Shown here piece after piece: positions 1 through 11,569 of a stretch of 64,000 bases of DNA (position 1 is the stretch's first letter; the number at the start of each line of letters is the position of its first letter). A program made the translations under genes and the position numbers. The stretch covers positions 75,669,955-75,733,954 of the forward strand of contig NW_026262581.1 in NCBI RefSeq assembly GCF_021869535.1. Reading direction: 5' to 3'. The DNA is from Mytilus californianus (taxonomy: Eukaryota; Mollusca; Bivalvia; Mytilida; Mytilidae). The notes under the pieces were generated by a model that was not told the DNA's origin, made no database searches, and saw only the letters and a list, made by a program, of their open reading frames with translations.

Positions 1-1790
1 ATAAAATGCTCCGCTGGGGCGCAGCTTGATACGACCGCAGAGGTCGAACCCTGAACAGTTGGGGCAAGTATGGACACAACATTCAAGCTTGATACAGCAC
101 TGAATTTGGATTGTAATTAAATATTTGACACAGCATAGGTTTCTGACAAAGAATGAAAGTGGTCTAAGAACTTAAAAAATTTTAATTTACCTATTCAAAC
201 CATATCATTATTATTTGCTTTTATATATAAATCAGAAATAACCAATTTAAAATGGAAAATTTTAAAGAAAAAAAAGGAAAAAAAAATTCCCCCCAAATTT
301 TTTGAACCCCCTTGTGATTCATCACCTCCAAACTCAATCCCAGCCTTCCCTTTGTGGTATGGTACCTTGCAGTACAATTTCAGAGAAATCCATACACTTG
401 AACACAAGTTATTGTCTGGAAACTAGAAAAATGCTTGTTTTTTGGCCCCTTTTTGGCCCCAAATCCTAAACGTTTAGGGCAATTACCCCCAAACTCAAAC
501 CCAGCTTTCCCTTTGTGATATGGAACCTTGCAGTACAATTTCATAAACATCCATACACTTACACACAAGTTATTGTCCTGAAACTAGAAAAACGCTTATT
601 TTTTGGACCTTTTATGGCCCCTTATTCCTAAAATTTTGAGGGAATTACCCCCAAAATCAATCCCAGCCTTCCCTTTGTGATATGGTACCTTGCAGTACAA
701 TTTCAGAGTGATCCATACACCTGAACACAAGTTATTGTCTGGAAACTAGAAAAATGCTTATTTTTGGCCCCTTTTTGGCCCCTTATTCCTAAAATTTTGG
801 GCAATTACCCCCAAAATCAATCCCAGCTTTCCCTTTGTGATATGGAACCTTGTAGTACAATTTCATAAAGATCCATACACTTACACACAAGTTATTGTCA
901 TGAAACTAGAAAAATGCTTGTTTTTTGCCCCTTTTTGGCCCCTAATTCCTAAAATTTGGAAGCAATTACCCCCAAAATCAATCCCAGCATTCCCTTTGTG
1001 ATATGGAACCCTGTGATACAATGTCAGAGAGATCCATACACTTACACACAAGTTATTGTCATGAAACTAGAGAAATGCTTGTTTTTTGCCCATTTTTGGC
1101 CCCTAATTCCTAAAATTTGGAGGCAATTACCCCCAAAATCAATCCCAGCATTCCCTTTGTGGTATGGAACCATGTGGTACAATGTCAGAGAGATCCATAC
1201 ACTTACACACAAGTTATTGTCATGAAACTAGAGAAATGCTTGTTTTTTGCCCATTTTTGGCCCCTAATTCCTAAAATTTGGAGGCAATTACCCCCAAAAT
1301 CAATCCCAGCATTCCCTTTGTGGTATGGAACCATGTGGTACAATGTCAGAGAGATCCATACACTTACACACAAGTTATTGTCATGAAACTAAAAAAATGC
1401 TTGTTTTTTGCCCCTTTTTTGGCCCCTAATTCCTAAAATTTGGAGGCAATTACCCCCAAAATCAATCCCAGCATTCCCTTTGTGATATGGAACCTTGTGG
1501 TACAATGTCAGAGAGATCCAGACACTTACACACAAGTTATGTCTGGAAGTTACAAAAATGCTTATTTTTGGCCCCTTTTTGGCCCCTAATTCCTTAACTG
1601 TTGGTACCATAACCCCCAAAATCAATCCCCACCTTCCTTTTGTGGTATTGAACTTTATGATAAAATTTCATAGAGATCCATTCACTTAAACTAAAGTTAG
1701 AGTGCGAAAACTAATGTGTCTTCGGACGACGACGACGCCAACGTCATACCAATATACGACCACAAAAATTTTTTTGCGGTCGTATAAAAA
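1..1790 (+). repeat. Large dispersed repeat, copy 1 (left part cut by window edge)
   Basis: The block opens with a segment containing GGGGCGCAGCTTGATACGAC, continues through a tandem array of about 161-bp units, and ends with a GACGACGACGAC stretch followed by a short inverted repeat around TTTTTGCGGTCGTATA near 1760-1790. The same opening, array and ending occur in reverse orientation at 53060-56312, and a shorter version lies at 2465-3262. Peptides readable through the array are a by-product of the repeat and are not genes. It lies in the minus-strand makorin gene, downstream of its second coding exon. Confidence 0.8.
305..1690. repeat. Tandem array of about 161-bp units
   Basis: About nine units start near 311, 472, 634, 795, 956, 1117, 1278, 1440 and 1601. 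Each carries the landmarks 'AATTACCCCCAAAATCAATC', 'CCCTTTGTGATATGGAACC', 'GATCCATACACTTACACACA' and a GGCCCC-rich end. The three units from 956 to 1438 are nearly identical, which suggests recent unequal exchange; outer units are more diverged. Confidence 0.88.
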
Positions 1791-2050
1791 ACAAACAAAA
1801 CAATGCAATGAAATTCAGAAAGTTGTTCCCAGATGTTCTTCTTAATGTTTGTATAATGTTTCATTTCAATCTAGTTTATGACATTCCAGAAACTGCCTTA
1901 ACACTCTAAATTTAAAATAAAAAGTTTTGCTTCTTTAAGGAATTCTAACTATGATATATTCCTATTCTTTCAGGAAAGTTTCACATAAATAACCACCATT
2001 TAATGCAGTTCCAGGTTTGAAAATCTAAAGATTGTTTTTTCTAAACTTAC

Positions 2051-2176
2051 CTACATCCGTCTCCGTAAGTACATTGTCCTTTCTGATAAAATGTACAGAC
2101 CATGGATAGTTTACTGGATTTATCATGAGAATATGGGCAGCCATCACCTTGACGACAAACACCATGTAAGTAATAC
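2051..2176 (-). CDS. MKRN: Makorin coding exon 2 with two C3H zinc fingers
   Basis: It has acceptor ttccag|GTATTAC and donor GATGTAG|gtaag, 126 nt. Finger 1 is C-x5-C...C-x5-H type within [15 protein letters not shown]; finger 2 is [15 protein letters not shown] with its His in the next exon. The strength of the makorin call rests mainly on this exon. Confidence 0.9.
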
Positions 2177-5100
2177 CTGGAAGTATACAATAAACTATTA
2201 TCAATCATTATACTTACAAATGGACATGAATCAAATTTTCTATTACCAGTAATACAACCATGACTTCCAAAAAAAAATGTTTAGAATACATTGCCTCTGG
2301 CCATCTAGAGCTTTGCATATTGTATAAACATCTGACTTGTACATGATGTCTGTTGTTGAAGACCCTATGTTGACCTATACATATCTATGTTTGCGAGTTT
2401 TTTTTTGTGTCTGTGGATTGCTGTCTCATTGATACATACACCAAATCTGTTTTTTAGCCAAGTTGTGAATAAATTGCTTCGCTGAGCGCAGCTGGATACG
2501 ACGGCAGATGTCCAACCCTGAAAAGTTGGGCCAAAATGGACACAATATTCACGCTTGATATATGGTCAGTATCTCAATTCAAATTTCTAATGCAGTTTGC
2601 AACCAAAATTACCCATTAAAATACATCATAAAAGTTTTAAAATATAAAAGGACATACATAGTCATGGCTAAAATTAATATTAATTAATAGTAACTGCTAA
2701 AAATAAATTGACAGCTAATCACCTCAAGACAATCATCATTTCTTAATATATAATTTACAAGCAGTGTAAGGGAGGTAATCAAACTGTTCTTTAATTTGAA
2801 TTGGATTACCTCCCTTACACTGCTTTTAAATTGTCTGAATTGTCCTTTAAGCAGAAAAACCCTTGTTTTTCCCCTTTTTTTGCCCCTAATTACTAAATTG
2901 TTTGAGCCATAACCCCCAAAGTCAATCCTAACCATCCCTTTGTTGTATGGAAGTTTGTGGTATAATTTTAGAGAGATTCATACACTTTAACACAAGTTAT
3001 TGTCTGGAAACTACAAAAATGCTAATTTGGGCCCCTTTTTTGGCCCCTTATTCCTAAACAGTTGGGACCATAACCCCCAAAATCAATCCCAACCTTCCTT
3101 TAGTGGTTATAAACCTTGTGTTAAAATTTTATTGATTTCTATTTACTTATACTAAAGTTATTATCCGGAAACCATCTGTCTTTGGACGACGCTGACGACG
3201 ACAACGTGATACCAATATACGACCAAAAAATTTAAATTTTAATTTTTGCGGTCGTATAAAAAGTCAAACAAACGTTATATGATAAATGTTCATATGTAAT
3301 TATGTTTCTTTTGGGCATTATATCCAACTTTTACCAAAATTGATTTGATAATGGCCAATGGGGTGAGACCAGGGCTTCCAAAATTATTTTTAGCCAGCCG
3401 GACATTTTATATATTATCCCGATTTTAATCCCTTAAGACTAAATAAAGAAAAGGCAATTATGGTAATCAGTTGCCGAGTTGGCCATCCCAATGCTCAAAA
3501 GTAGTAACATGGAAACACCAAGCGATCTGTTGCGATAGCTGTGAAACATGGTTTCACATAAAATGCCAACACATACAATCAAATATATTTAGATTCATGG
3601 ATGCAAGTAATGTGTCTTGGGAATGTTTACAATGTGGTATGCCTAATTTCTCTATGGCAATATTTAATTCAACATATAGTGTTGAAACTGAAAATAAATT
3701 TTCAACCCTTAGTAGATGTTCAGTATTAAGTAGCCCAGGGGCACCAACGGCCTCTTCTTCACCTAAAGTACAGGAAGAGGACAGATATAAACAAAATATA
3801 AATACCAAAACTAAAGCAAAACAAAGTAAAATAAAGAGACCAATTATAATATTTAATATAAATTTTCAATCAATCTGTAACAAAAAACCAGATTTACAAG
3901 AGATCATTAACTCAGTTAAACCTGATATCATCATGGGAACTGAAACTTGGTTGAACAAAACAACACCATCATCAGAATTCTTCCCACCAAACCTGTATAA
4001 TGTATACAGAAAAGACAGAACACCTAATAGTAAAGACAAAAGTCATGGAGGGGTACTTTTAGCAATAACAAAAGAGTTCATAAGATCAGAAATTTGTGAA
4101 TTACAAACCGAATGTGAACTTGTATGGTCTGAAATAAACATCACAGGTACTAAAAAGATCATTATTGGTACTTATTATCGACCTCCCGCTGATGACGGAA
4201 CATCTCTAGAAAATTTAAACATATCATTAAATAGAATTAAAAATACTTCAACATCGAATATATGGGTTGGAGGCGACTTTAACTTGGGCCATATCGACTG
4301 GTCTATACCATCTGTAGTTACAGGCAAACCTGAACCAACATTGCATCAACAATTACTAGACATTATAAATGATCACAACTTACATCAAGTGACAGATAAA
4401 GCTACACGTAAAGATAGAATTCTAGATCTATTCTTTACTACAAACCCAACAAATATAAACAAAATTACAACATTACCACCAGTTGGTCAAGCAGATCATG
4501 ACATAGTTTATATTGAAATAGAAACATGGCTCAAAAGAGTAAAGGAAGTACCCAGAAAAATTCTTAAATTTGATAAGGCTAACTGGGATAATATCAAGTC
4601 TGATTTAGAAAATACTTTTATAACATTAGATAAAGACTATTAAACAAGTAATGTCGACACATTATGGAACACCTTTAAAGTGGACCTTGTAACATCAATT
4701 GAAAAAAATGTACCTCATAAAATGTTAACATATAAACATAGACTACCTTGGGTGACAAACAAATTACGAAAACTTATTAACAACAAAAATAAAGCATATA
4801 GCAAGAGAAAGAAAAATCCAGAAAAATTAAAAAAACTTAAAAAGCAAGTACAGAAAGAACTACGTACAGGCTACTGGAACTACATAGAAAAAATAATCTG
4901 TGACTTACCTGTAAATGATGCTGACCAACATATGACACCAAATGCAAAACCCAAAAATTTATTTAGCTATATTAAAAGCACAAGAACAGATAGCACAGGT
5001 ATTGCACCTTTAAAAAAGGACAGTATACTAATCACTGAAACAGAAGAAAAAGCAAACATCTTAAACCATCAATTTCAGTCGGTCTTCACAAATGAATCTA

Positions 5101-8100
5101 ACACAAATATCCCAGACAAAGGTACTAGCCCACATCTTGAAATGCCACAAATATCTATTAGCAAAACAGGAGTCACAAAATTACTATCAAATCTTAACCC
5201 CCACAAAGCATGTGGACCTGACAATATAAACGGTAGAGTACTAAAAGAATTAAAAGAGCAAGTGTCACCAATACTTACATTAATATTCAGTAAGTCATTA
5301 GAGTCAGGGGAAACACCTAAAGATTGGAAGCATGCCAACGTTGCTCCAGCATTTAAAAAAGGGGAAAAATATAAACCTGTAAATTACAGACCCATATCAT
5401 TAACATGTATATGCTGTAAGATCATGGAACATATCATCACAAGTAACATAATGTCACATTTAGAACAAAACAACATTTTATATAATCTACAACATGGCTT
5501 CAGAAAAAACCGATCTTGTGAATCACAATTAATTGACTTCATTCAAGAACTATCATCTAGTAATAATAGTAACATTCAAATTGACCTTATCATTATGGAC
5601 TTTGCTAAAGCGTTCGATAAAGTTCCTCACCAACGATTACTTTACAAACTTCAATACTATGGTATAAAGAAAAATACACTTAAATGGATCCAAGCTTTTT
5701 TATCCGATAGAACACAAACAGTTGTAATAAATGGTATTTATTCTACATCAGTGCCAGTTACATCTGGAGTCCCACAGGGTACTGTACTGGGCCCCATATT
5801 ATTTCTCATTTACATTAATGACTTCTCTGAATATTTAACACATAGCAAATTAAGACTCTTTGCTGATGACAGCATCATATATAGAGAAATCAAATCTCAA
5901 TCAGACTGTGATAAATTACAAGAAGATCTAAACGTTGCAGCAAAGTGGGAAGTAGATTGGCTTATGGCTTTCCACCCTGATAAATGCACTAAACTTTCAA
6001 TTTCACATAAAAAGAAACCATATTTACATGATTACATCCTTCATAGTCACATTCTTGAATCCGTTACATCTGCTAAATATCTGGGCGTTACTCTACAATC
6101 AAATCTTAAATGGAACCTACATTATGACAACATTATCTCAAACGGCAATAAATCTTTAGGATTCCTTAAAAGAAATTTAAAAATATCAAACACAGACATT
6201 AAATCAAGAGCATATCAAGCAATAGTCAGACCTAAATTAGAATACAGCTGCAGTTTATGGGACCCTCACACAAAAGATGCAACCCAAAAAATAGAAAAGG
6301 TTCAAAGAAGAGCAACTAGGTACATTTGTAACAACTACCATAACACCAGTAGCGTTACAAATATGATGAATAATCTAAAACTACCGACATTAGCTGAACG
6401 CCGCCTTAAAACACGTCTAATTATATTTTACAAAGTAATTCACGGCCTCATTGCCATACCATCTGAAATTTTAATACCAACAGACAGTAGAACAAGACAA
6501 AACCATCCAAATACTTATAGACATATACGAACCACAAAGGAAACATATAAGTGGTCATTTTTCCCACACACCATCATACAATGGAACATGCTACCTATAG
6601 CCACAGTACAGTCAACCACAGTTGACAGTTTCAGAGCACACCTTACACAAGGTGTTCTCTGCCAACTGATTTAAATCAAGACAATAAATTTTTGTATATA
6701 ATTTTTATTTTAATCACTAGTTTTTGTAATATACATGCTCAAATTGTCAAATTTGTATATATTTTTTCATTGGCATTTACAAGAAAATTAAATTTTAACA
6801 CGCATGCGCAACAACAAGTAATCTTCAGTATCCTGAAGTTTTGTTGTATAACTGAAGAAGAAGAAGAATGATTGACATTAAAAAAAAAACGATATTAAAC
6901 TTTCTTTGATTCAAATTTGAAGTTCTGACGTAAACTGTTAAATTGGCAGTGCATCATTCGAAGTGTGCAACATCACCGTACTTATATCTGCCTTAGACTT
7001 TTTATTTGTGCAAAATAACGTTGTCAAATACTTTACTTTTGTTTTTAAATCTACCGGATGTTATCGTGACAATGGTAAAACATGGACCAAAGACGGATAC
7101 GTAAATTCTGTGTACGTTTGCAAAGCATGAATGAGTGTATAAGTAGCTCATTCTACGTTATTTCTTCAAGAAAATATTCGAAATAAACGTGAGATAAAGG
7201 TATCAATGACAATTTAAACATTTTTTGAAGAAATTAGGATGCATACTTAAATTTCACACCTGCGCACACGTGTACTAGTTCAAACAGAGTCATGTCTCTG
7301 GTTCAAACAACGTGGTTATGACGATTTTTCATTTTCACCTTTTTAATTTTTTCATCAAATCATATTTGTAAATGTATTTCTGACTAAATTAATTAGATGC
7401 AAACCGGTGAAATGTAAGAAAATAACTTTGAATACACCGATCAATGTCCGGTTCAAAATAGTTTACCTGTCACCTGAACAGGTCAATTTCAGCTGTTCGA
7501 CAACTAATTAGCCTTGATTAAAATGAGAAGGTATTAAAGTATGGGTTGTTTTCAATTTGATAGTACTTAATGATCATGTCACTTTTATGACCGGAAATGT
7601 GTGGCTGTTAAAGGCAAAAGATTGGGTCAAAAAGATCGCGAATTATGTTAAAAATTATTATGACCGTCTCTTGAAAAAGCCTTGAAAACTAAAAAGTAGA
7701 TGACCGTTTCGTGCTTTGCCCAGCCGGACTTTTACCGGACATTATACAAATGTCCGGAATATATGACCGTTTTGGAAGCCTTGGGTGAGACTGAAGACCT
7801 CCACTGATTTTAGGTCAAAGGTCAAGGTCACAGCAGTTATTTATAGAATGATATTTGTCATTTTTGTTTTTTTTTTACACGATATATCAAAATAATATCA
7901 AGTTGTTAGATTATGCCTCAAGGGATTAGGAAGATCCCGATTAATATTGGGGTCAATAGCTATTCATAAAATGAAATTTTGAAAAATTTTGCTTTCCTGA
8001 TGTTATCATGATTTGAACTGTACAAGGACCCCTGTTGATTTTTGGGTCCATAGGTCAAAAGTCAAGGTAATCGTTTGATTAAATGCTGGCAATTTTTGTT

Positions 8101-9284
8101 TTCATGTCTTTTGAACCATACATGTATGCTTTGCTTTTATAAATCCCTATGAGAATCAAATCAAATCAATTTTATTAATGAATCCAAATATTGGATTTTT
8201 ACCCATATCCATGTTACCAAGACAAACATGAGATGATAAACACCTATTTTGATTGTGAGGTCACTATGTTAAAGGCCAAGGTTACATTAATAATGATAGA
8301 TTCAAATTAGGGCAAAAGTTGTTCAAATATATAGCCAAACTTATATTAGACATGTATAAGCTTAGTATTTATACTTGGATAGAAGCTAGACCCTATTAAT
8401 GTTCAGAACCATAGATCAAAGGTCAAGATCACAAATCCCGGAAAAAAACCACTGAAAGATTTGGAAAACTTAATTCAAGTTAATTGTAGTCTACACAAAT
8501 ATCTGTTTCATCTGCTACAGATCCATATAGATCACAACTCTGCAAATGCCATCATGGTTCTTCTGTAATCTTATTATCTTGTATAGATAGTGCAGCAGTA
8601 TCATGCCATTCATTTTATTGATTGATGTTCATGATGTTAACCTCATACAGCAAATATTAAAAATATTCAGGATCGATAGATGGATGGCTGTTTAACCTCA
8701 CATGGTAAATCATATACATTTTCAGGATGATGTGTTAATATGATATGAATATGCACACTACTTAGTACTAGACAGACATGCTGAGTTGGATTCTTAACAT
8801 GCTAGGTCACACGACAACAGTCTGCCGGAACACATGTTACTGTACCTGGACAGATAATTCTGACTGGGCTAACCAGTCTTTGCTTTTACTCCTAAATGCT
8901 GTGTGCTTAGCTTATAAGCAGCAAATACCAATCTCAAATTATGTTGTATGCTTGGATGAAAAGCAGCAATTACTAATTTTTCAGTCTTTGGTTTGACCTA
9001 ACCAAAGATCGAACACACACCCCCTTCAATAATAGACCACTTAGGAGGTTTTGTGCCATTTGACTGGTATGAATTCTAGAATTTATTCCCAAATTATCTA
9101 GAACTTCCAGTACTCAGTAGAATTAGAAGGCATACCAGTCGAACGGCACATGTTGCTGAAACAGAAAACATCTGTGAAACGAGGCACTGTGGCCTGGGAA
9201 GCTTAAAACACAATATGCAGACCTGCACAAGATCTGAGAGCTCCAATTAGGAGGAGGAGAGCTTGATTGTCCTCCCTCTGCCAT
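2051..9284 (-). CDS. MKRN: Makorin (C3H zinc-finger E3 ubiquitin ligase), 5' part only
   Basis: Two coding exons are visible: 9284-9223 (ATG, 20 codons plus 2 bases) and 2176-2051. They join in phase across the 7-kb intron. The first ends ...SQILC with an Arg codon split by the intron; the second begins YYLHGVC and carries two CCCH zinc fingers in makorin spacing ([18 protein letters not shown], then [16 protein letters not shown]). Makorins follow this pair with a Cys-rich segment, a RING finger and a further CCCH finger; those exons must lie left of the window. Family knowledge: RING E3 ligases that bind RNA through the C3H fingers. MKRN1 versus MKRN2 type cannot be decided from this piece. 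The intron contains the hAT/LINE nest and several SINE-like copies. Confidence 0.85.
2465..3262 (+). repeat. Large dispersed repeat, copy 2 (short form)
   Basis: It starts with a diverged version of the copy-1 opening (GCTTCGCTGAGCGCAGCTGG) and ends with GACGACGCTGACGACGACAA and the GCGGTCGTATAAAA terminus. Only about two 161-bp units are present, the first interrupted by a 67-bp hairpin. It lies in intron 1 of the makorin gene. Confidence 0.75.
2759..2825. repeat. Perfect 22-bp inverted repeat with 23-base loop
   Basis: The arms at 2759-2780 and 2804-2825 are exactly complementary; the core is GTGTAAGGGAGGTAATC and its complement. It sits inside a 161-bp repeat unit, so it looks like a small fold-back insertion. 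The GGGAGGTAAT motif is not seen elsewhere in the array. Confidence 0.8.
3447..6674 (+). pseudogene. LINE retrotransposon ORF (PHD finger, endonuclease, reverse transcriptase) with one in-frame stop
   Basis: One frame stays open from 3447 to 6674 except for a single TAA at 4641-4643. The N-terminus has a PHD-type zinc finger ([13 protein letters not shown], then WECLQC), whose first Cys is not evident. The endonuclease follows: [31 protein letters not shown] and ADHD match the exonuclease-endonuclease-phosphatase active-site blocks. After the stop, the reverse transcriptase shows [54 protein letters not shown] and the catalytic FADD. The order and motifs fit the CR1/Jockey group of non-LTR elements; the exact clade is not settled. 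With all motifs intact and one stop, the copy is probably young. It lies inside the hAT at 3370-7783. Confidence 0.85.
6675..6890 (+). mobile_element. Probable 3' UTR and tail of the LINE
   Basis: After the stop codon comes AT-rich sequence, then a GAAGAAGAAGAAGAA microsatellite near 6856 and a run of ten A near 6882. LINEs of this group often end in short simple repeats. The exact junction with the surrounding hAT could not be placed because no LINE target-site duplication was found. Confidence 0.5.
6891..7783. other. Non-coding right part of the hAT
   Basis: No coding potential is visible. The last 120 bases contain several ATGACCGT/ACGGTCAT words and TGTCCGG/CCGGACA words, which recur at both ends of the sister copy and may be transposase-binding subterminal motifs. 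Confidence 0.5.
7792..8780. other. Makorin intron 1, repeat-derived spacer
   Basis: Words such as AGGTCAAAGGTCAAGGTCAC (7812), TAGGTCAAAAGTCAAGG (8051), AAAGGCCAAGGTTAC (8271) and AGATCAAAGGTCAAGATCAC (8411) recur at about 150-220-base spacing, suggesting a decayed dispersed repeat. No gene is seen. Confidence 0.5.
8785..9060 (-). repeat. tRNA-derived SINE-like copy (degraded)
   Basis: It shares blocks with the copies at 24870-25110 and 25180-25390 ('cctggacagataattctgac', 'tttgcttttactcctaaatg', 'gtttgacct'). Read on the minus strand, the family starts with an A-box-like GGTCTCATGGTAGC and a B-box-like sequence. Here the head is poorly preserved. Confidence 0.45.
9223..9284 (-). CDS. MKRN: Makorin coding exon 1
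   Basis: ATG at 9284-9282 opens a short Ser/Pro-rich N-terminus ([20 protein letters not shown]) ending in a split AG|G Arg codon with donor AG|gtctgc. A Trp-x3-Gln-x2-Cys arrangement just before the first C3H finger is the usual makorin layout. The phase matches the 2051-2176 exon exactly. Confidence 0.8.
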
Positions 9285-10559
9285 CGGCACAACCGTTAGT
9301 GTTGTGTTGAGAAACGACCGGTGTACGAAACTGAGCTTGTGATGCAACACTGTTGAAAACAATTAATTCGAACGACATCTTTATTTGGCTACATATCCAA
9401 AACACGATCAAAACATTTTACTTATGTACAATTGTGAACAACCTTTCAAGCATTTAATTAAAATCAACTATTTGTAAATATTCGAAACTAATATTCCGCG
9501 TAACCAATATGAGCTAACTGAAGACCGAATTTTGTTTTTATGAAATGTGTAAACATGATACTTCAGAGATACATGAATGTATATTCAAAGACAAACTACT
9601 TGTCATGAAATGTAATTTTGAAATAAGGTAAATTTAATACATTTATGACCTTGGCATAAATATTACAATATATCCAATTAAACTGGAAGTTCCATATTGA
9701 TTCATCTGTTCAAGTTATACAAAAAATAAGGAAATCCCTGAACAGGGAAATTTTAATTAAAGCCTTAAAACATTTCCTGGCATAATTGACAAAGAATCCA
9801 GATAACTGTCTCTTGAAATTCATGAAACGGTGCAGTTATATATGCACATATTCAACTCTTCATTGAGATTTTCATATTGATCAGACATGGACAGATGGAA
9901 AAGGTAAAGCATTTTTTTTTAAAGCGCTTTCTTTTTGTAATTAAATTGGGGTGTAAAAGTGTTGAACTTTTCGATGAAGCGCAGAAGTGCTACATATAAC
10001 TTAAAATGAGAAAAAGATCAATGCTTTTACAACCCTAATAATACAAATTTATTTCGGGTCAATAATGCATGAACAGACTAGCATTAAAGAAGATCTTTCA
10101 TTTGTACATCACATTTACAAACTAATCTATTTGATGAAAAACTGAGCGTTCAAGTTCAAGATTAAAGACTACTGTCATCTTTTAAAATGAAATAAAATAT
10201 ACATACATGTATAAAATGATTTAATACCATGCACTTGATATATTTGTCATGTTTGTATATACTTGATTAACTCACTATTTATTTGAAGTTATCTTTAAAA
10301 ACAGACAAGGCTTTTAAAATCCATTGAACATTTTTTGAAATATAACAATGGTTGTAAAAGCAGTATTTCGTTAAACTGTGCAAGCGCTCCATAGATTTTC
10401 ATCCCCAATATGTTTGTATCCACGGAAACTCATTAAACGAGTTGCATTAAACACTCACAGTCCCCGCATCAGCAACTATACATGCACTTCCTGTCAAGAG
10501 TCTACACTTTGTATGTTGTGTAGATGTTGGTCATGAAAGAACAGACAAAATAATGGTAT
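9285..10559. other. Spacer upstream of makorin
   Basis: This should contain the makorin promoter and 5' UTR (minus strand), since the first coding exon ends at 9284. I see no convincing TATA or initiator and no other gene; the sequence is AT-rich single-copy-looking DNA. Confidence 0.4.
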
Positions 10560-11282
10560 TTTATTGTCCCAAGCACGACGAGTTGTGGGGGACATAGAAA
10601 TACGGGGCTTCCATCCGTCTGACCGTCCGTTCTTGTTAGCGCTCTCGTGTTTACATTTTTGCTAGATTTTCATGAAACTTATATCATAGGTTTATATCAG
10701 CAAAGTATCGGACAAATTCGAAAATCAGTGCTGATCAACTATTTTTAAAAGAGTTATACATGTACTCCTTGGAAATATTAATTATATGGAAAATTGCAAT
10801 GTTAGCTTTCTCATGTGTACAATTTTTGCCTGATTTATATCAAATATATATCAAAGGTTTATATCTCAGCAATGTCTCGGACAAGATCAAAAATCAGTGC
10901 AGATCAACTATTTTAAAAGAGTTATACCCCTTGGAAATTTAAATTATATTGAAAATTTCATTGTTAGTGCTTCATGTGTACAATTCTTGCCAGATTTTTA
11001 TGAAACTTATATCATAGGTTTATATCTTTGTCACGGACAAGTTCAAAAATAAGTGCCGATCAATTAATTTTAAAAGAGTTCTGCCTCCTAGGAAATATTA
11101 ATTATATTGAATATTTATTGTTAGCACTCTCATGTGTACATTTTTGGCAGATTTGCAAAGGACACTGCATATGGATATTACCACTGATGACCAATATGAG
11201 TTTTTTTTTCAATATCACCAGTTCTAATTTGTTAATTTCTACTAGGAATACGATGTGCTTACCAATATGTTATATTTTCATC
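10560..11282 (+). repeat. Dispersed repeat with about 160-bp units ('GTGGGGGACATAG' family), copy 1
   Basis: It opens with CCCAAGCACGACGAGTTGTG GGGGACATAG and a GTCCGT stretch, followed by about four units beginning GTTAGCNCTCTCATGTGTAC at about 10635, 10800, 10963 and 11119. Each unit carries GAAACTTATATCATAGGTTT and AAAATCAGTGC. The same family is found at 23836-24535. Confidence 0.75.
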
Positions 11283-11292
11283 AGAGATTTGT

Positions 11293-11559
11293 GGGAGCCT
11301 CGGTGGCCGAGTGGTCTAAGTAGTTACTACTGTAATCACTAGCCAGTCAACACTGAGGTTGTGAGTTCGAACCCCGCTCGCGCGGGTGCACTCGACTCCA
11401 ATCTTAATTGACTAGGATTGTCAGTTTTCCTATCGAAGGTCGGTGGTTTTCTCCTGGCACTCCGGCTTCCTCCACCAATAAAAACTGGCGCCACGAAATA
11501 GCTCAAAAGCGGTGCTTAAAAGCGGCGTTAAAACATCAAAAATCAAAATCAAATCAATA
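11293..11559 (+). mobile_element. tRNA-derived SINE of MetaSINE type
   Basis: The head has a Ser/Leu-tRNA-like A box (TGGCCGAGTGGTCTAAG) and B box (GTGAGTTCGAACCCC). The body ends with CTCCGGCTTCCTCCACCAAT and GGCGTTAAAACATCAAAAAT, resembling the conserved 3' domain of MetaSINEs, and finishes in a short AATC-rich tail. A perfect 10-bp target duplication AGAGATTTGT lies at 11283-11292 and 11560-11569. The lack of a foldable mature tRNA with acceptor pairing rules out a functional tRNA gene. Confidence 0.88.
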
Positions 11560-11569
11560 AGAGATTTGT

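Larger units (their letters stand above)
3370..7783 (-). mobile_element. hAT-like DNA transposon, copy 1, carrying an inserted LINE
   Basis: The terminal inverted repeat CAGGGCTTCCAAAA starts at 3370; its complement TTTTGGAAGCCTTG ends at 7783. Both ends are flanked by the identical 8-bp duplication GGTGAGAC (3362-3369 and 7784-7791). CAGGG termini with 8-bp duplications are typical of the hAT superfamily. The outer 70 bp or so match the ends of the element at 53570-55505, but swapped, so the two copies lie in opposite orientation. No transposase is seen here; the interior is a LINE plus about 0.9 kb of non-coding DNA. It sits in makorin intron 1. Confidence 0.85.

Noticed and set aside
956-1625. 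Several similar ORFs of 64-89 residues on both strands
   Set aside because: They are read through the 161-bp tandem units and repeat with them; no family resemblance or start context.
11293-11380. Possible tRNA-Ser/Leu gene
   Set aside because: A and B boxes are present but it continues into a SINE body with tail and target duplication; no acceptor-stem pairing.
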